DNA from: Opitutaceae bacterium
GTDB taxonomy: Bacteria > Verrucomicrobiota > Verrucomicrobiia > Opitutales > Opitutaceae
Direction: 5' to 3'
Length of the DNA: 64,000 nt
NCBI GenBank assembly: GCA_016794785.1
Contig: JAEUHC010000014.1
Location: forward strand, 388,446 to 452,445
The translations under genes and the position numbers were made by a program. Below, piece after piece: positions 22,263 through 33,030 of this stretch. Position 1 is the stretch's first letter. The number at the start of each line of letters is the position of its first letter. A model generated the notes under the pieces. The model searched no databases. It was not told the DNA's origin and was given only the letters and a program-made list of their open reading frames with translations.

Positions 22263-23699
22263 TCAAGCTGCCGGCTGCGATGCCGGTAGCTTGATGGCAC
22301 CTTGTTCGAGCGCCTTTTTCAGCAGCTCTACGAGCTGCGCCGCGTCCTGACCGGGCGCGGCGGTGGGTGTTTCCACGCTGAAAAACGACGTGGGCTCAAT
22401 CTTGCTCGAAACGTAGAACTTCCGCGTCACGCCAATCGTTGAATGCCGCAGTCCCGAACTGGCGGCGAAGATGCCGCGCCGTTGAGCGATGTGTGAACCG
22501 AACTCTTTTCGCAGGGTGTGAATCCGGCTGGTCGAACGGGTGATGCCCTTGGATTTCAGCCACGCGCACAGAAAGGTGAAGTCCTTCTTGCAACGGTAGT
22601 GACGTTGCAGGGAGCCGATCCGCGGCGCGATATGCGAGGTCAGGACGAATTCGCCGCGATTCTCGGCTGCGTGCCTGCGGAGGGCCTCTGCGAAACGAGG
22701 TTCGAGCTGGATTTTGCCGACCGACGAATCGCTCTTGAGGCGACCGTATTTGGTCGGCGCAACGGTGACTGTGCCGGTAGGCAGGTCCACGTGAGCCCAA
22801 GGCAGCTTGTCGATTTCGTTTCGCCGCAATCCCGCACCGATGGCCAGGACGAAGATCACGAGATGATTTCCTGCCAGCTCCTTGAACGCATCTTCGATCA
22901 ACTGCTTCGCATCGACTTCCGACGTGTAGAAGTAGTCCGATTCCCGCTCCGGGATGAACTCCACGCCCTCAAACGGAAGCGGGGAAGGGAGAGCAAGGTT
23001 GGAGCATTTGGAGAGCACGCGCTTCAAAACGCGCTTCGCGAACAGCGCGCGGGCATTGCGAAGGATGCCGTTGGCGGTGTGCTCGGCATGGGTGCGCTCT
23101 TCAGAACCCGCCGGATGACGACCCACGTAAGCGTCGCGCCATGCCGAAACCTGCTCGGGCGTGATCGAATTCAGCAGAGTGCTGTCCACCGTCTGCCGCC
23201 ATTTCGACGGGATCGGCCCGCCTGAGAATTTGTCGGCACCGCCGAATCTGATCCGTCGGATGCCGCTCACAATCCGGCGAAACCGGGACGCGTAGCCGTA
23301 AACGGTGCAGGGGTCCAACTGCCCGTGTTGGCCGATCAGATCGACAAAGCCGCCTAAAGTTAGCTCCGACCGTTCCGCCGCGAATTCGGGTTTGTATTTT
23401 TTGCGGGTCGCATCCCAGCCATTCAAGCGGAGGAATTGGTCAATTTCACGCGCCAGCTTTGCGCCGGCGTCCAAGTCCGAACCGAGTTCGAACCATTCGC
23501 GGCGTCGCCGGCATTGAACGCGAATCAGGTATTGCGGAGCGGTATTCGCACCGTAATATTTCCGGGTGTTGCGTTGGATGCGCTGTTTCAGCTTTGCGAA
23601 GCTGCCGTGCGTGCTCACTGCGGGGCTCGGATTCTTGCCCACTTCTTGCCCACTTTTTAGACTTTGCTGGGCGTTTTCGTTTTCGAGGGGATTTTTCAT
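22263..23699 (-). CDS. int: Tyrosine recombinase / integrase of the island
   Basis: 478 residues from the ATG at 23699; a longer frame to 23807 would run into the attachment site and lacks family features. The catalytic pattern is present: Arg292 in GAGLRRNEIDKLPW, a Lys around 320 (PTKYGRLKS), HTLR at 394-397 (His394, Arg397), His419 in SGLRHSTIG, and Tyr429 in KFYVSS. The N-terminal region (about 35-100) looks like an arm-binding domain. It cuts and rejoins DNA at the att site to insert or excise the island. Its 5' end faces the tRNA-Leu remnant about 110 bases away, as expected. Family secure; activity untested. Confidence 0.93.
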   Translation of the reverse strand: MKNPLENENAQQSLKSGQEVGKNPSPAVSTHGSFAKLKQRIQRNTRKYYGANTAPQYLIRVQCRRRREWFELGSDLDAGAKLAREIDQFLRLNGWDATRKKYKPEFAAERSELTLGGFVDLIGQHGQLDPCTVYGYASRFRRIVSGIRRIRFGGADKFSGGPIPSKWRQTVDSTLLNSITPEQVSAWRDAYVGRHPAGSEERTHAEHTANGILRNARALFAKRVLKRVLSKCSNLALPSPLPFEGVEFIPERESDYFYTSEVDAKQLIEDAFKELAGNHLVIFVLAIGAGLRRNEIDKLPWAHVDLPTGTVTVAPTKYGRLKSDSSVGKIQLEPRFAEALRRHAAENRGEFVLTSHIAPRIGSLQRHYRCKKDFTFLCAWLKSKGITRSTSRIHTLRKEFGSHIAQRRGIFAASSGLRHSTIGVTRKFYVSSKIEPTSFFSVETPTAAPGQDAAQLVELLKKALEQGAIKLPASQPAA

Positions 23700-23806
23700 G
23701 GTGTGATGATTTTCCCTCGTAAGCCGCGATCCACCAAGGAGCCAAAGCGGACATCCCGGCGAAAAAAGCGGACATCTTACGAGGTCACCAGCACCGTAAG
23801 GCCGCA

Positions 23807-23861
23807 CTTAAAATCCCTTGGCCGCAAGGCCGTGCGGGTTCGAGCCCCGCCCCGGGCACCA
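23807..23861 (+). other. Attachment site: 3' half of tRNA-Leu(UAA), no 5' half
   Basis: The sequence runs from the anticodon loop CTTAAAA (23807-23813, anticodon TAA) through TCCCT, a GGCC-GCAA-GGCC variable arm (23820-23831), the T arm GCGGG-TTCGAGC-CCCGC (23834-23850), the acceptor strand CCCGGGC (23851-23857), discriminator A and CCA (23859-23861). The bases 5' of it do not pair with the anticodon stem or acceptor strand, so the tRNA is only a half copy. This is the pattern left at the far end of an element that integrated in the 3' end of a tRNA gene; an intact tRNA-Leu should stand at the other end. Confidence 0.75.
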
Positions 23862-24059
23862 CCCGATCGGAACAGGAATTAGCCGTTCCTCCGCCTTGGG
23901 TTAAAACGCGATAAGGCAGTCTTCCTTTTCCCTCCCGTGCGCCCCGCTTTCCACAATTGACTGGCGACACTTAGCTCGCCCCGCCAAAGAAACCCCGCCC
24001 GGGAACCCCTCCTCTGCGCGCCCACCCCGGCGCGACCCGTGGCGAGAGTTTCATCCCCC

Positions 24060-26516
<2,457 letters not shown>

Positions 26517-26545
26517 CCCGCAGGCCGCACGGCTCCGAGTTTTTA

Positions 26546-26574
26546 GGCGGGCTCCTCGCGAGCCCGCCTTTCTT
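26546..26574 (+). terminator. Rho-independent terminator after hppA
   Basis: GGCGGGCTC (26546-26554), loop CTCGC, GAGCCCGCC (26560-26568), then TTTCTT. The T-tract touches the ATG of the next gene at 26575. Confidence 0.88.
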
Positions 26575-27399
26575 ATGTCCCACGTGCCCACTCCCGATCT
26601 CGACGCGTATTTCGCACGCATCGGCTACACGGGGCCGCGCACGGTCTCGCTCGCGACGCTCGATAGCATCCACCGCCATCACGCGCAGGCGATCCCGTTC
26701 GAGAATCTCGACATCCAGCTCGGCCGCCGCATCGCCGTCGATCTGCTGTCGGTCGAGCGCAAGCTCGTCCACGATCGGCGCGGCGGCTACTGCTTCGAGC
26801 AAAACACCCTCCTCGCCGCCGTGCTCCGCGCGCTGGGCTTCGAGGTCACGGTGCTCCTCGGCCGCGTGCGCTGGCAGATTCCGGACGACGTGCAGACGCC
26901 GCTCGTGCATGCGTTTCTCCGCGTCGAGACGCCCGACACCGGACCACACCTGGCCGACGTGGGCTTCGGCAGCATGACGCTCTACCGGCCGCTCCGCTGG
27001 GAATTCGAGACCGCCCAACCCTGCGGCCTTGAGCCGCGGCGCCTCAACCGCCGCGGCGATCTCATCGCACACCAGGCGCTGCTCGGAGAGAAGTGGAGCG
27101 ATGTCTATCTGTTCGCGCCCGCTCCTGCGCTCGGCATCGATCTCGAGGTCTCCAACTGGTTCACGTGCGCGCATCCCGACTCGGCGTTCCTGAAGAACCT
27201 CCGTGCTTCGCGCACGCTCGCCGACCGCCGCTACACGCTCGTCAATTCCGACTTCAACATCCGCCACGCCGACGGCCGCGTCGAGCGCCGGGTCATCGCC
27301 ACCGCCGACGAGTTGCTCACGATCCTCGCGGAGTTCTTCGGCCTGCATTTCCCGCCCGGCACGCGCTTCGGCCGACCCGGGATGCCGTGGCCGCAGTGA
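26575..27399 (+). CDS. nat: Arylamine N-acetyltransferase
   Basis: 274 residues, full length. Transfers acetyl from acetyl-CoA to arylamines and hydrazines. The catalytic triad is visible: Cys73 in RGGYCFEQN, His112 in LVHAFLRVE and Asp128 in ADVGFG. The N-terminal LDAYFARIGYTGPR and AIPFENLDIQLGR stretches are family-typical. The start at 26575 sits 6 bases after the stem of the hppA terminator, leaving no room for a normal ribosome site; a GTG at 26584 is possible, but LDAYFARIGY limits the options. Convergent with the TPR protein gene. Confidence 0.93.
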   Translation: MSHVPTPDLDAYFARIGYTGPRTVSLATLDSIHRHHAQAIPFENLDIQLGRRIAVDLLSVERKLVHDRRGGYCFEQNTLLAAVLRALGFEVTVLLGRVRWQIPDDVQTPLVHAFLRVETPDTGPHLADVGFGSMTLYRPLRWEFETAQPCGLEPRRLNRRGDLIAHQALLGEKWSDVYLFAPAPALGIDLEVSNWFTCAHPDSAFLKNLRASRTLADRRYTLVNSDFNIRHADGRVERRVIATADELLTILAEFFGLHFPPGTRFGRPGMPWPQ

Positions 27400-27403
27400 C
27401 GCG

Positions 27404-29383
27404 CTACGGCGTGCGCAGCCGCACCAGTGCCTCGCGCGCCACAGCGTGGTCCGGCTGGATCTCCAAGGCCTTGGCGAACGCGGTGATCGCCTCGTCGTTT
27501 TTGCCCGCCGCGCGCAAGGCGTGCCCGAGCGCATAGTGGGCCTGCGCCGCGCCAGGCGCGCGCTGCGCGACGTCGCGCGCCAGTGCCACCGCCTCCTCGC
27601 GGCGCCCGGCATCGGATAGCGCGACCACCAGGTTGCAGATCGTGCCGATGGTCCTCGGCCGCAGCCGCAGCGAGGCCTCGAACTGCACCACAGCCTCCGC
27701 CGGACGCCCCACCTGCACGAGCGCCGCGCCCAGCAGGTCCCGCACAGCCGCATCACCGCCCTGCAGCGCCACCGCCCGCTCCAGCACCGGCACCGCTTCG
27801 GACCAATTGGCCGCACCGACGAGAAGTTCGCCGAGCCCCACCCAAGCGGGCGAGAAAGCCGGATCCAGCCGCAGCGCCTCCTTGTAGTGCTCCAAGGCCT
27901 CGTGCGCTTTCCCCTCGGCCGCCATGATACGGGCCAATCCCGTGTGCGACACGGCGGCGCGGGGGACATTCGGCTGAATCCGCAATGAGTCCGCAAAGAA
28001 TGGCTTCGCCTCGCCGAAGCGCCCCTGCATGCGCAGCACGTCGCCGAGGCGCATCGCGATGTCCGCGCGATACTCTGTCGGCCCGACGTGTTGATAGAGC
28101 CGCCGGAACAGCGTCTCGCTGTCGCGCCACATCGGCACCTGCCGCGCGCTCAGCACCCCGAGCGCGACCACCGCCACTCCCGTCGCGATCAGCGCGGCGC
28201 GGCCCGCCAGCACAATCAGCCACGCCGCCACCAACGACCAAAGCAGCCCTTGGAAATAGGCATAGCGGTCGTTGGCGTAGTGCGGGCTCTCGGCCAGGCC
28301 GAGCATCGGCGCAATCAGGATCAGGTGCGCCAGCCACAGCGCCCACGCCGCCGGCCAGCGAGTCCGCCGCCACCACAACAGCACCGTCGCGCCCGCCACC
28401 CCCGCGAGACTCGCGATGAAAACCGCCCCGCGCGGATCGAATTCGACGAGCGTCGTGTAAACGGGCGCGAGCCCCGTCGGCACGAGCGGCTTCCAGACGT
28501 AGTAGGCCCACACGTAGCCCGCCTGCGCGATGCGCTCAAACAACCCAAACTCCGCCAGCGTGGGCGGCGGCGCCCAGATCCCCTGCGCCCGGGCCCGCGC
28601 GACGATCGTGATCAACGCGACGGCGCCGGCGAGGGCGAGAAAGGGAATTTTCTCCGTCCACACCGCCCGATTGCGCGATCCGCGCCACAGCGGCACAGCC
28701 GGCTCGAAGCGCCGCAGCGGGAAAAAATCCATCACCGCCAGCACCGCGACCACCGGCACAAACACCGGATAGCTGAGAAATGAAAATGCGAACGCCGCCA
28801 GCGCCGCCGCCAGCCAGCGCCGCCGCCCGCGCCCCCCGGGCGCAATCTCCACGGCGCGCAGATAGGCGAGCACCCCGAGCAAGGCGCCGGCCATGCCCTG
28901 CGCATACATCCGCCCCGAGGCCCACGCCACAATCTCGACGCGCAGCGGATGCAGCGCCCAGACCAGCGCCGCCGCCAAGGCCGCCCAGGCGATGCGTTCC
29001 TCCGCGGCAGGCCGGGCGGCCCGCATCAGCCGGCGCACGACGAAAAACACGAGCACCGCATTGAGCGCATGCAGGATCAGGTTGCCCGCGTGCGCCACGA
29101 CCGGCGACAGCCCGAATATTCTTTGCTCCACGGCCCAGCCCAGCCAGGCAAAGGGCACGTAGCGCCGCATGTAAGTCGCATCGGTGAAGATCCACCGCAG
29201 GTTCTCCGCGCTGAGTTCGCGCAGGTGCGGGTTGGCGGTGAGGTTGATGTCATCGTCCCAGCTAAGAAACTGCCCATTCACCACCGCGTGCAGGGCGGCT
29301 CCGACCGCGGCGACGATCACCGCCGCCGCGATCCACGCCGGCAGTCCGCCGCGAGGAGTTGCCTGGGCTCGCGCCACGCTCAC
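27404..29383 (-). CDS. Multi-pass membrane protein with C-terminal TPR repeats
   Basis: 659 residues from a GTG at 29383, one base after the stop of the preceding gene. About ten membrane helices (about 15-420) open with the FLSWDDDINLTANPHLRELS loop characteristic of bacterial TMTC-like (GT-C fold) proteins, whose Asp pair sits in the first periplasmic loop. Residues about 430-650 form TPR repeats, for example EALEHYKEALRLDPAFSPAW and EAITAFAKALEIQPDHAVA. The fold suggests a lipid-linked sugar transferase, but the substrate is unknown and no glycan genes are adjacent. It is the last gene of the deoC block, perhaps by read-through only. Confidence 0.75.
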   Translation of the reverse strand: MSVARAQATPRGGLPAWIAAAVIVAAVGAALHAVVNGQFLSWDDDINLTANPHLRELSAENLRWIFTDATYMRRYVPFAWLGWAVEQRIFGLSPVVAHAGNLILHALNAVLVFFVVRRLMRAARPAAEERIAWAALAAALVWALHPLRVEIVAWASGRMYAQGMAGALLGVLAYLRAVEIAPGGRGRRRWLAAALAAFAFSFLSYPVFVPVVAVLAVMDFFPLRRFEPAVPLWRGSRNRAVWTEKIPFLALAGAVALITIVARARAQGIWAPPPTLAEFGLFERIAQAGYVWAYYVWKPLVPTGLAPVYTTLVEFDPRGAVFIASLAGVAGATVLLWWRRTRWPAAWALWLAHLILIAPMLGLAESPHYANDRYAYFQGLLWSLVAAWLIVLAGRAALIATGVAVVALGVLSARQVPMWRDSETLFRRLYQHVGPTEYRADIAMRLGDVLRMQGRFGEAKPFFADSLRIQPNVPRAAVSHTGLARIMAAEGKAHEALEHYKEALRLDPAFSPAWVGLGELLVGAANWSEAVPVLERAVALQGGDAAVRDLLGAALVQVGRPAEAVVQFEASLRLRPRTIGTICNLVVALSDAGRREEAVALARDVAQRAPGAAQAHYALGHALRAAGKNDEAITAFAKALEIQPDHAVAREALVRLRTP

Positions 29384-29384
29384 T

Positions 29385-30254
29385 TCACGCCCCGATGGGG
29401 TGCCAGGTGGTCTTGAACTCGAGGCAGTCGCGGATCGCGTAGAGGCTCTGCGCGCGATCGCTCAGCCAGTCCGCGGTTTTTTCCGCCTCGGCAAAACGCA
29501 CTCGCTTCACGCTCTCCGCCGCGCCGAGGCGCAGCGCCTTGCGCTCCTCCGCGGAAACGCCCGCCGCGCTGATCGCGCGCAGGTGCGCATGGGTCGCAAA
29601 GGTCGGCAGGATCTCCTTGCGGAAGCCGGTGAGGATGCTGACCACGCCGCCCGGCAGATCGCTCGTCGCGAGCATCTCGCCGAGGAGGATCGCGGGATAG
29701 GGGGTCTTTTCCGACGCCAGCGCAACCACGGTGTTGCCGCTCACGATCACCGGCGCAAAGAGCGACACGAGCCCGAGCAGCGCCGGCGCCTCCGGCGCGA
29801 TCACGCCGAGGATCCCCATGGGCTCGGTGACGGTGAAGTTGAAATGCGGCGACGCCACGGGGTTCACGTTGCCGAGCACCTGCTCGTATTTGTCGGCCCA
29901 GCCGGCATAGTAGATGAGGCGGTCGGTGGCGGCATCGACCTCCTTGGTCGCGGCGGCCCGCGTGTCGCCGAAGCAGACGAGCGTCGCAATCAAGTCCTCC
30001 CGGCGCGACTCGAGCATCTCGCCGAGGCGGTAGAGGATCTGGCCGCGGTTGTAGGCGGTGCGCTTGGCCCAGCCGGGGCCGGCCTTGGCGGCGGCCTCGA
30101 CGGCGTTGCGCAGGTCCTTGCGTGTGCACTGCGGGATGTTGGCGAAGAACTCACCCTTGGCGTCCGCGACGGGAAACGATCGTCCGCTCTCCGAGCGGAT
30201 GAACGCGCCGCCGACGTAGGGCTTGGGGGTTTTGGTGATGGGCAAACGAGGCAT
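29385..30254 (-). CDS. Truncated aldehyde dehydrogenase-like protein without catalytic residues
   Basis: 289 residues from the ATG at 30254, against about 500 for an aldehyde dehydrogenase. It aligns with the first half of the family: PYVGGAFIRSESGRSFPVAD, GWADKYEQVLGNVNP, PMGILGVIAPEAPALLGLVS and VVALASEKTPYPAILLGEML. It then jumps to a short helical end and has neither the catalytic Cys loop nor a working Glu. This is like the second, inactive domain of ALDH16 proteins, here encoded separately from the active enzyme just upstream. It likely acts as a structural partner of that enzyme. The reading as a split ALDH16 is inference; simple decay is the alternative. Confidence 0.8.
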   Translation of the reverse strand: MPRLPITKTPKPYVGGAFIRSESGRSFPVADAKGEFFANIPQCTRKDLRNAVEAAAKAGPGWAKRTAYNRGQILYRLGEMLESRREDLIATLVCFGDTRAAATKEVDAATDRLIYYAGWADKYEQVLGNVNPVASPHFNFTVTEPMGILGVIAPEAPALLGLVSLFAPVIVSGNTVVALASEKTPYPAILLGEMLATSDLPGGVVSILTGFRKEILPTFATHAHLRAISAAGVSAEERKALRLGAAESVKRVRFAEAEKTADWLSDRAQSLYAIRDCLEFKTTWHPIGA

Positions 30255-30263
30255 TTTGGGTTG

Positions 30264-30341
30264 CCCGCGAATCACGCGAATTAACGCGAATTCAAACAGG
30301 CAGGATTGGGATTATTCGCGCTGATTCGTGTGATTCGCGGG
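30264..30341. repeat. Imperfect 28-base inverted repeat between the two ALDH genes
   Basis: The left arm (30264-30291) and right arm (30314-30341) match as inverted copies at 25 of 28 positions. Each arm is itself built from repeats of an ATTCGCG-type unit. The remaining bases to 30352 hold nothing else. Such elements are probably dispersed in the genome; they would form a long hairpin in the message between the two genes. Confidence 0.6.
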
Positions 30342-30352
30342 GATCGGGTTGG

Positions 30353-31852
30353 TCAGGCGAGCTTGCAGTAGTCGAGCAGCCCTTGCCGGCCGCCTTCGCG
30401 GCCGAAGCCGCTTTCCTTGTAGCCGCCGAAGGGCGAGGTCGGATCGAATTTGTTGTAGGTGTTGGCCCAGACTACGCCGGCCTTCAGCTCCACGCTCATC
30501 TTCAGGATGCGCGAGCCCTTGTCGGTCCACACGCCGGCGCTGAGGCCGTAGGCGGTGTTGTTCGCCTTCTCGATCGCCTCGTCCACCGTGCGGAAGGTGA
30601 GGATGCTCAGCACAGGGCCGAAGATTTCCTCGCGCGCGATGCGGTGGCTCATGCTCACGCCGCTGAAAATCGTCGGGCGGAAATAATAGCCCTTCGCCGG
30701 CAGCTTGCAGGCAGGCTGGAACATCTCCGCACCTTCCTTCACGCCGCTGTCCACCAGTGCGGCGATCTTGCCGAGCTGTTCCTTCGAATTGATGGCGCCG
30801 ATGTCGGTGTTCTTGTCCATGGGGTCGCCGACGCGGAGCACGCGAATGCGGTTCTTGAGCTTGGCGAGCACGCGGTCGGCGACGGGCTCGTGGACGAGCA
30901 GGCGCGAGCCGGCGCAGCACACATGGCCTTGGTTGAAGAAAATCCCGTTCACGATGCCCTCGACCGCCTGATCGAGCGGAGCGTCGTCGAAGACGATATT
31001 CGCCGCCTTGCCGCCGAGTTCCATCGTCATCTTCTTCTCGGTGCCCGCGAGCGAGCGCATGATGATCTTGCCGACCTCGGTCGAGCCGGTGAACGCGACT
31101 TTCGCCGCCGTCGAGTGACCCATCACCGCGGCGCCGGTCTCGCCCGCGCCGGTCACGAAGTTCACCGTGCCCGGCGGCAACCCGGCATCCTGCAGAATCT
31201 CCGCGAGCTTGAGGCACGTGATGTTCGTGGTCTCGGCGGGCTTGAGGACGACGGTGTTGCCCATGGCAAGCGCGGGGGCGATTTTCCACGCAAGCATCAG
31301 CAGCGGAAAATTCCACGGGATGACCTGCCCGACGACTCCGAGCGGCGCGACGCGACGGCCGGGCGCGACGTAGTCGAGTTTGTCCGCCCAGCCCGCGTGA
31401 TAGAAGAAATGCGCGGCGGCCATCGGCACGTCGAAGTCCCGCGACTCCTTGATGGGTTTGCCGCCGTCGAGCGTCTCCGCGACGGCGAACTCGCGCGCCC
31501 GGTCCTGCAGCAGCCGCGCGATGCGGAAGATATACTTGGCGCGCTCGCGGCCAGGCATCCGGCCCCACGTGGTGTCGAAGGCGCGCTGCGCCGCGGCGTA
31601 GGCGGCATCGACATCGTCCCGGCCCGCGAGCGCGATGTCGGCGAGCTTCAGCTCGTCGGCGGGGTTGATGGAGGTGAAGTATTTTCCCGACTTCGGCGCG
31701 ACGAACTCGCCGCCGATGAAGAGATCATAGCGCGGCTTGAGCTTGGGATCCGCTGTCTCGGGTGCGGGATCGAATTCCCAGAGATCGCCGAAGATCAGCT
31801 CGGGCGCGGGGCGCGAGGGGCGGGTGGATTTTTTCTCAGCTAGCGTGGGCAT
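30353..31852 (-). CDS. NAD(P)-dependent aldehyde dehydrogenase
   Basis: 499 residues from the ATG at 31852, full length. Oxidises an aldehyde to its acid. Visible: VIPWNFPLLMLAWKIAPALA (Asn catalytic and cofactor site), GSTEVGK Rossmann turn, Glu278 in MELGGKAA and catalytic Cys312 in FFNQGHVCCAGSR, and an EEIFGPVLSI motif near the C-terminus. It follows deoC, whose products from deoxyribose-5-phosphate are acetaldehyde and glyceraldehyde-3-phosphate, so acetaldehyde is the likely substrate. The truncated partner follows 98 bases later. Confidence 0.92.
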   Translation of the reverse strand: MPTLAEKKSTRPSRPAPELIFGDLWEFDPAPETADPKLKPRYDLFIGGEFVAPKSGKYFTSINPADELKLADIALAGRDDVDAAYAAAQRAFDTTWGRMPGRERAKYIFRIARLLQDRAREFAVAETLDGGKPIKESRDFDVPMAAAHFFYHAGWADKLDYVAPGRRVAPLGVVGQVIPWNFPLLMLAWKIAPALAMGNTVVLKPAETTNITCLKLAEILQDAGLPPGTVNFVTGAGETGAAVMGHSTAAKVAFTGSTEVGKIIMRSLAGTEKKMTMELGGKAANIVFDDAPLDQAVEGIVNGIFFNQGHVCCAGSRLLVHEPVADRVLAKLKNRIRVLRVGDPMDKNTDIGAINSKEQLGKIAALVDSGVKEGAEMFQPACKLPAKGYYFRPTIFSGVSMSHRIAREEIFGPVLSILTFRTVDEAIEKANNTAYGLSAGVWTDKGSRILKMSVELKAGVVWANTYNKFDPTSPFGGYKESGFGREGGRQGLLDYCKLA

Positions 31853-31867
31853 GGAAGATATTCTGGT

Positions 31868-31959
31868 CACAGAGAGCACAGAGCGCTGACATAGAGTTCA
31901 CAGAAGAAAGGCATCGGATTGGCTCCGTGTCCTCTGTGTCCGGGCTCTGTGACTTCTGT
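31868..31959. repeat. Imperfect inverted repeat of CACAGAG / CTCTGTG units
   Basis: The left arm (about 31868-31906) and right arm (about 31922-31959) are inverted copies with roughly three quarters of positions matching, both made of CACAGAG-like units. It fills the gap between deoC and the aldehyde dehydrogenase gene. It is of a different sequence type from the repeat at 30264-30341. Confidence 0.5.
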
Positions 31960-31976
31960 GGCTCATGTCTGAGCTG

Positions 31977-32921
31977 TTAGTAGCTCTCGGCGGCCTCGCT
32001 GAAATAATACGGGGCCTGGTAGGCGCCGGTCTTTTCCTTTTCGAGCTGGCGGAGCAGGTCGTTGAGCAGCGAACTCGCGCCGAAGCGGTAGCGCTCGTTG
32101 GTCAGCCACGCGTCGCCGAGCGTCTCCTTCACCGCGATGAGGAATTGCAGCGACTGCTTGGCGGTGCGGATGCCGCCGGCGGGCTTCATCCCGATGGCGA
32201 TGCCCGTATCGAGGTAGAAATCGCGGAGGGCCTCGATCATCACCTGGTTGTTGCCGAGCGTGGCGTTGAGCGAGGTCTTGCCTGTGCTGGTCTTGATGAA
32301 ATCACCCTCGCGGATCACCCGCATGGCGAGAAAGGAGGCGGCGCGGATGTTGTCGTAGGTCTCGAGTTCGCTGACCTCGAGGATCACCTTGAGCGCGGCG
32401 TCGCCGCAGGCTTCGACCACGGCGGCGATCTCGTCCTGCATCAGGCCAAACTCGCCCGCGAGAAACGCCCCGCGGTTGATCACCATGTCGATCTCGTCGG
32501 CGCCGTCGGCCACCGCAGCCTTCACCTCGGCGAGCCGCGTGCGCAGCGGCGCCTGCCCGCTGGGAAACGCCGTCGCGACTGACGCGATGCGCACGGCGGT
32601 GTCGCTACCGAGGGCCCGGCGCGCGTGCCGGACCATCGAGGGATAGACGCACACCGCCGCGACCTGCGGCGCGCCGAGATCCGCGTCGTGCGGCGCGAGC
32701 GCCTTCTGGCAAAGCGAGGCGACCTTGCCGGGCGTGTCCTTGCCCTCGAGGGTCGTGAGATCGACCATCGAGACGGCGAGCTTCAGGCCCTGCACCTTCG
32801 AGGCCTTCTTGATCGAACGCGTCGTAAACTTGGCCACGCGCTCCTCGACGCCCACGGCATCGACGGTGCCGATCTCATCGAACAGCCGCCGAAACGCAGC
32901 GGTGGGAGACTTCACGATCAT
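31977..32921 (-). CDS. deoC: Deoxyribose-phosphate aldolase
   Basis: 314 residues from the ATG at 32921; a longer frame to 33446 was rejected because it overlaps the divergent gene and has no family similarity. Splits 2-deoxyribose-5-phosphate into acetaldehyde and glyceraldehyde-3-phosphate. The Schiff-base Lys210 lies in DFIKTSTGKT, with Lys178 in LKVILE and Asp145 in EIDMVIN completing the site. It is longer than the E. coli enzyme (259) through an N-terminal extension, as in many Bacteroidetes and Verrucomicrobia. First gene of the deoC-ALDH-ALDH' block. About 110 bases separate it from the divergent gene at 33031. Confidence 0.93.
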   Translation of the reverse strand: MIVKSPTAAFRRLFDEIGTVDAVGVEERVAKFTTRSIKKASKVQGLKLAVSMVDLTTLEGKDTPGKVASLCQKALAPHDADLGAPQVAAVCVYPSMVRHARRALGSDTAVRIASVATAFPSGQAPLRTRLAEVKAAVADGADEIDMVINRGAFLAGEFGLMQDEIAAVVEACGDAALKVILEVSELETYDNIRAASFLAMRVIREGDFIKTSTGKTSLNATLGNNQVMIEALRDFYLDTGIAIGMKPAGGIRTAKQSLQFLIAVKETLGDAWLTNERYRFGASSLLNDLLRQLEKEKTGAYQAPYYFSEAAESY

Positions 32922-33030
32922 GGCGCGGACTATCGCGCGCACCGCAGCGAAAACAAACGAAAAGTCCCGCCGCGGGATTGCGTCGCGCGCCCGAGGGCGC
33001 ATCGTCGCCCAAGTGTTTCGTGCCGCCCCC

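Larger units (their letters stand above)
1..23861. mobile_element. Right part of a heavy-metal resistance genomic island (left end outside window)
   Basis: The segment is bounded on the right by a partial tRNA-Leu(UAA) 3' end (23807-23861), with a tyrosine recombinase gene starting about 110 bases inside it. It carries genes typical of integrative elements (DUF932 protein, JAB-only RadC, small unknown proteins) followed by about 18 kb of heavy-metal efflux and regulation genes all on one strand. No intact tRNA-Leu or second copy of the 55-base end is visible in the window, so the left boundary must lie beyond base 1. Right of 23861 the genes are housekeeping in character. Integration into the 3' end of a tRNA gene by a tyrosine recombinase is well established for genomic islands; applying it here is inference. 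Confidence 0.7.

Noticed and set aside
23785..23861. Complete tRNA-Leu gene
   Set aside because: There is no GCCCGGG acceptor strand or D arm upstream and the 5' side of the anticodon stem does not pair, so only a 3' half is present.
31868..31959. CRISPR array
   Set aside because: The CACAGAG/CTCTGTG units are short, degenerate and in inverted order, without unique spacers.
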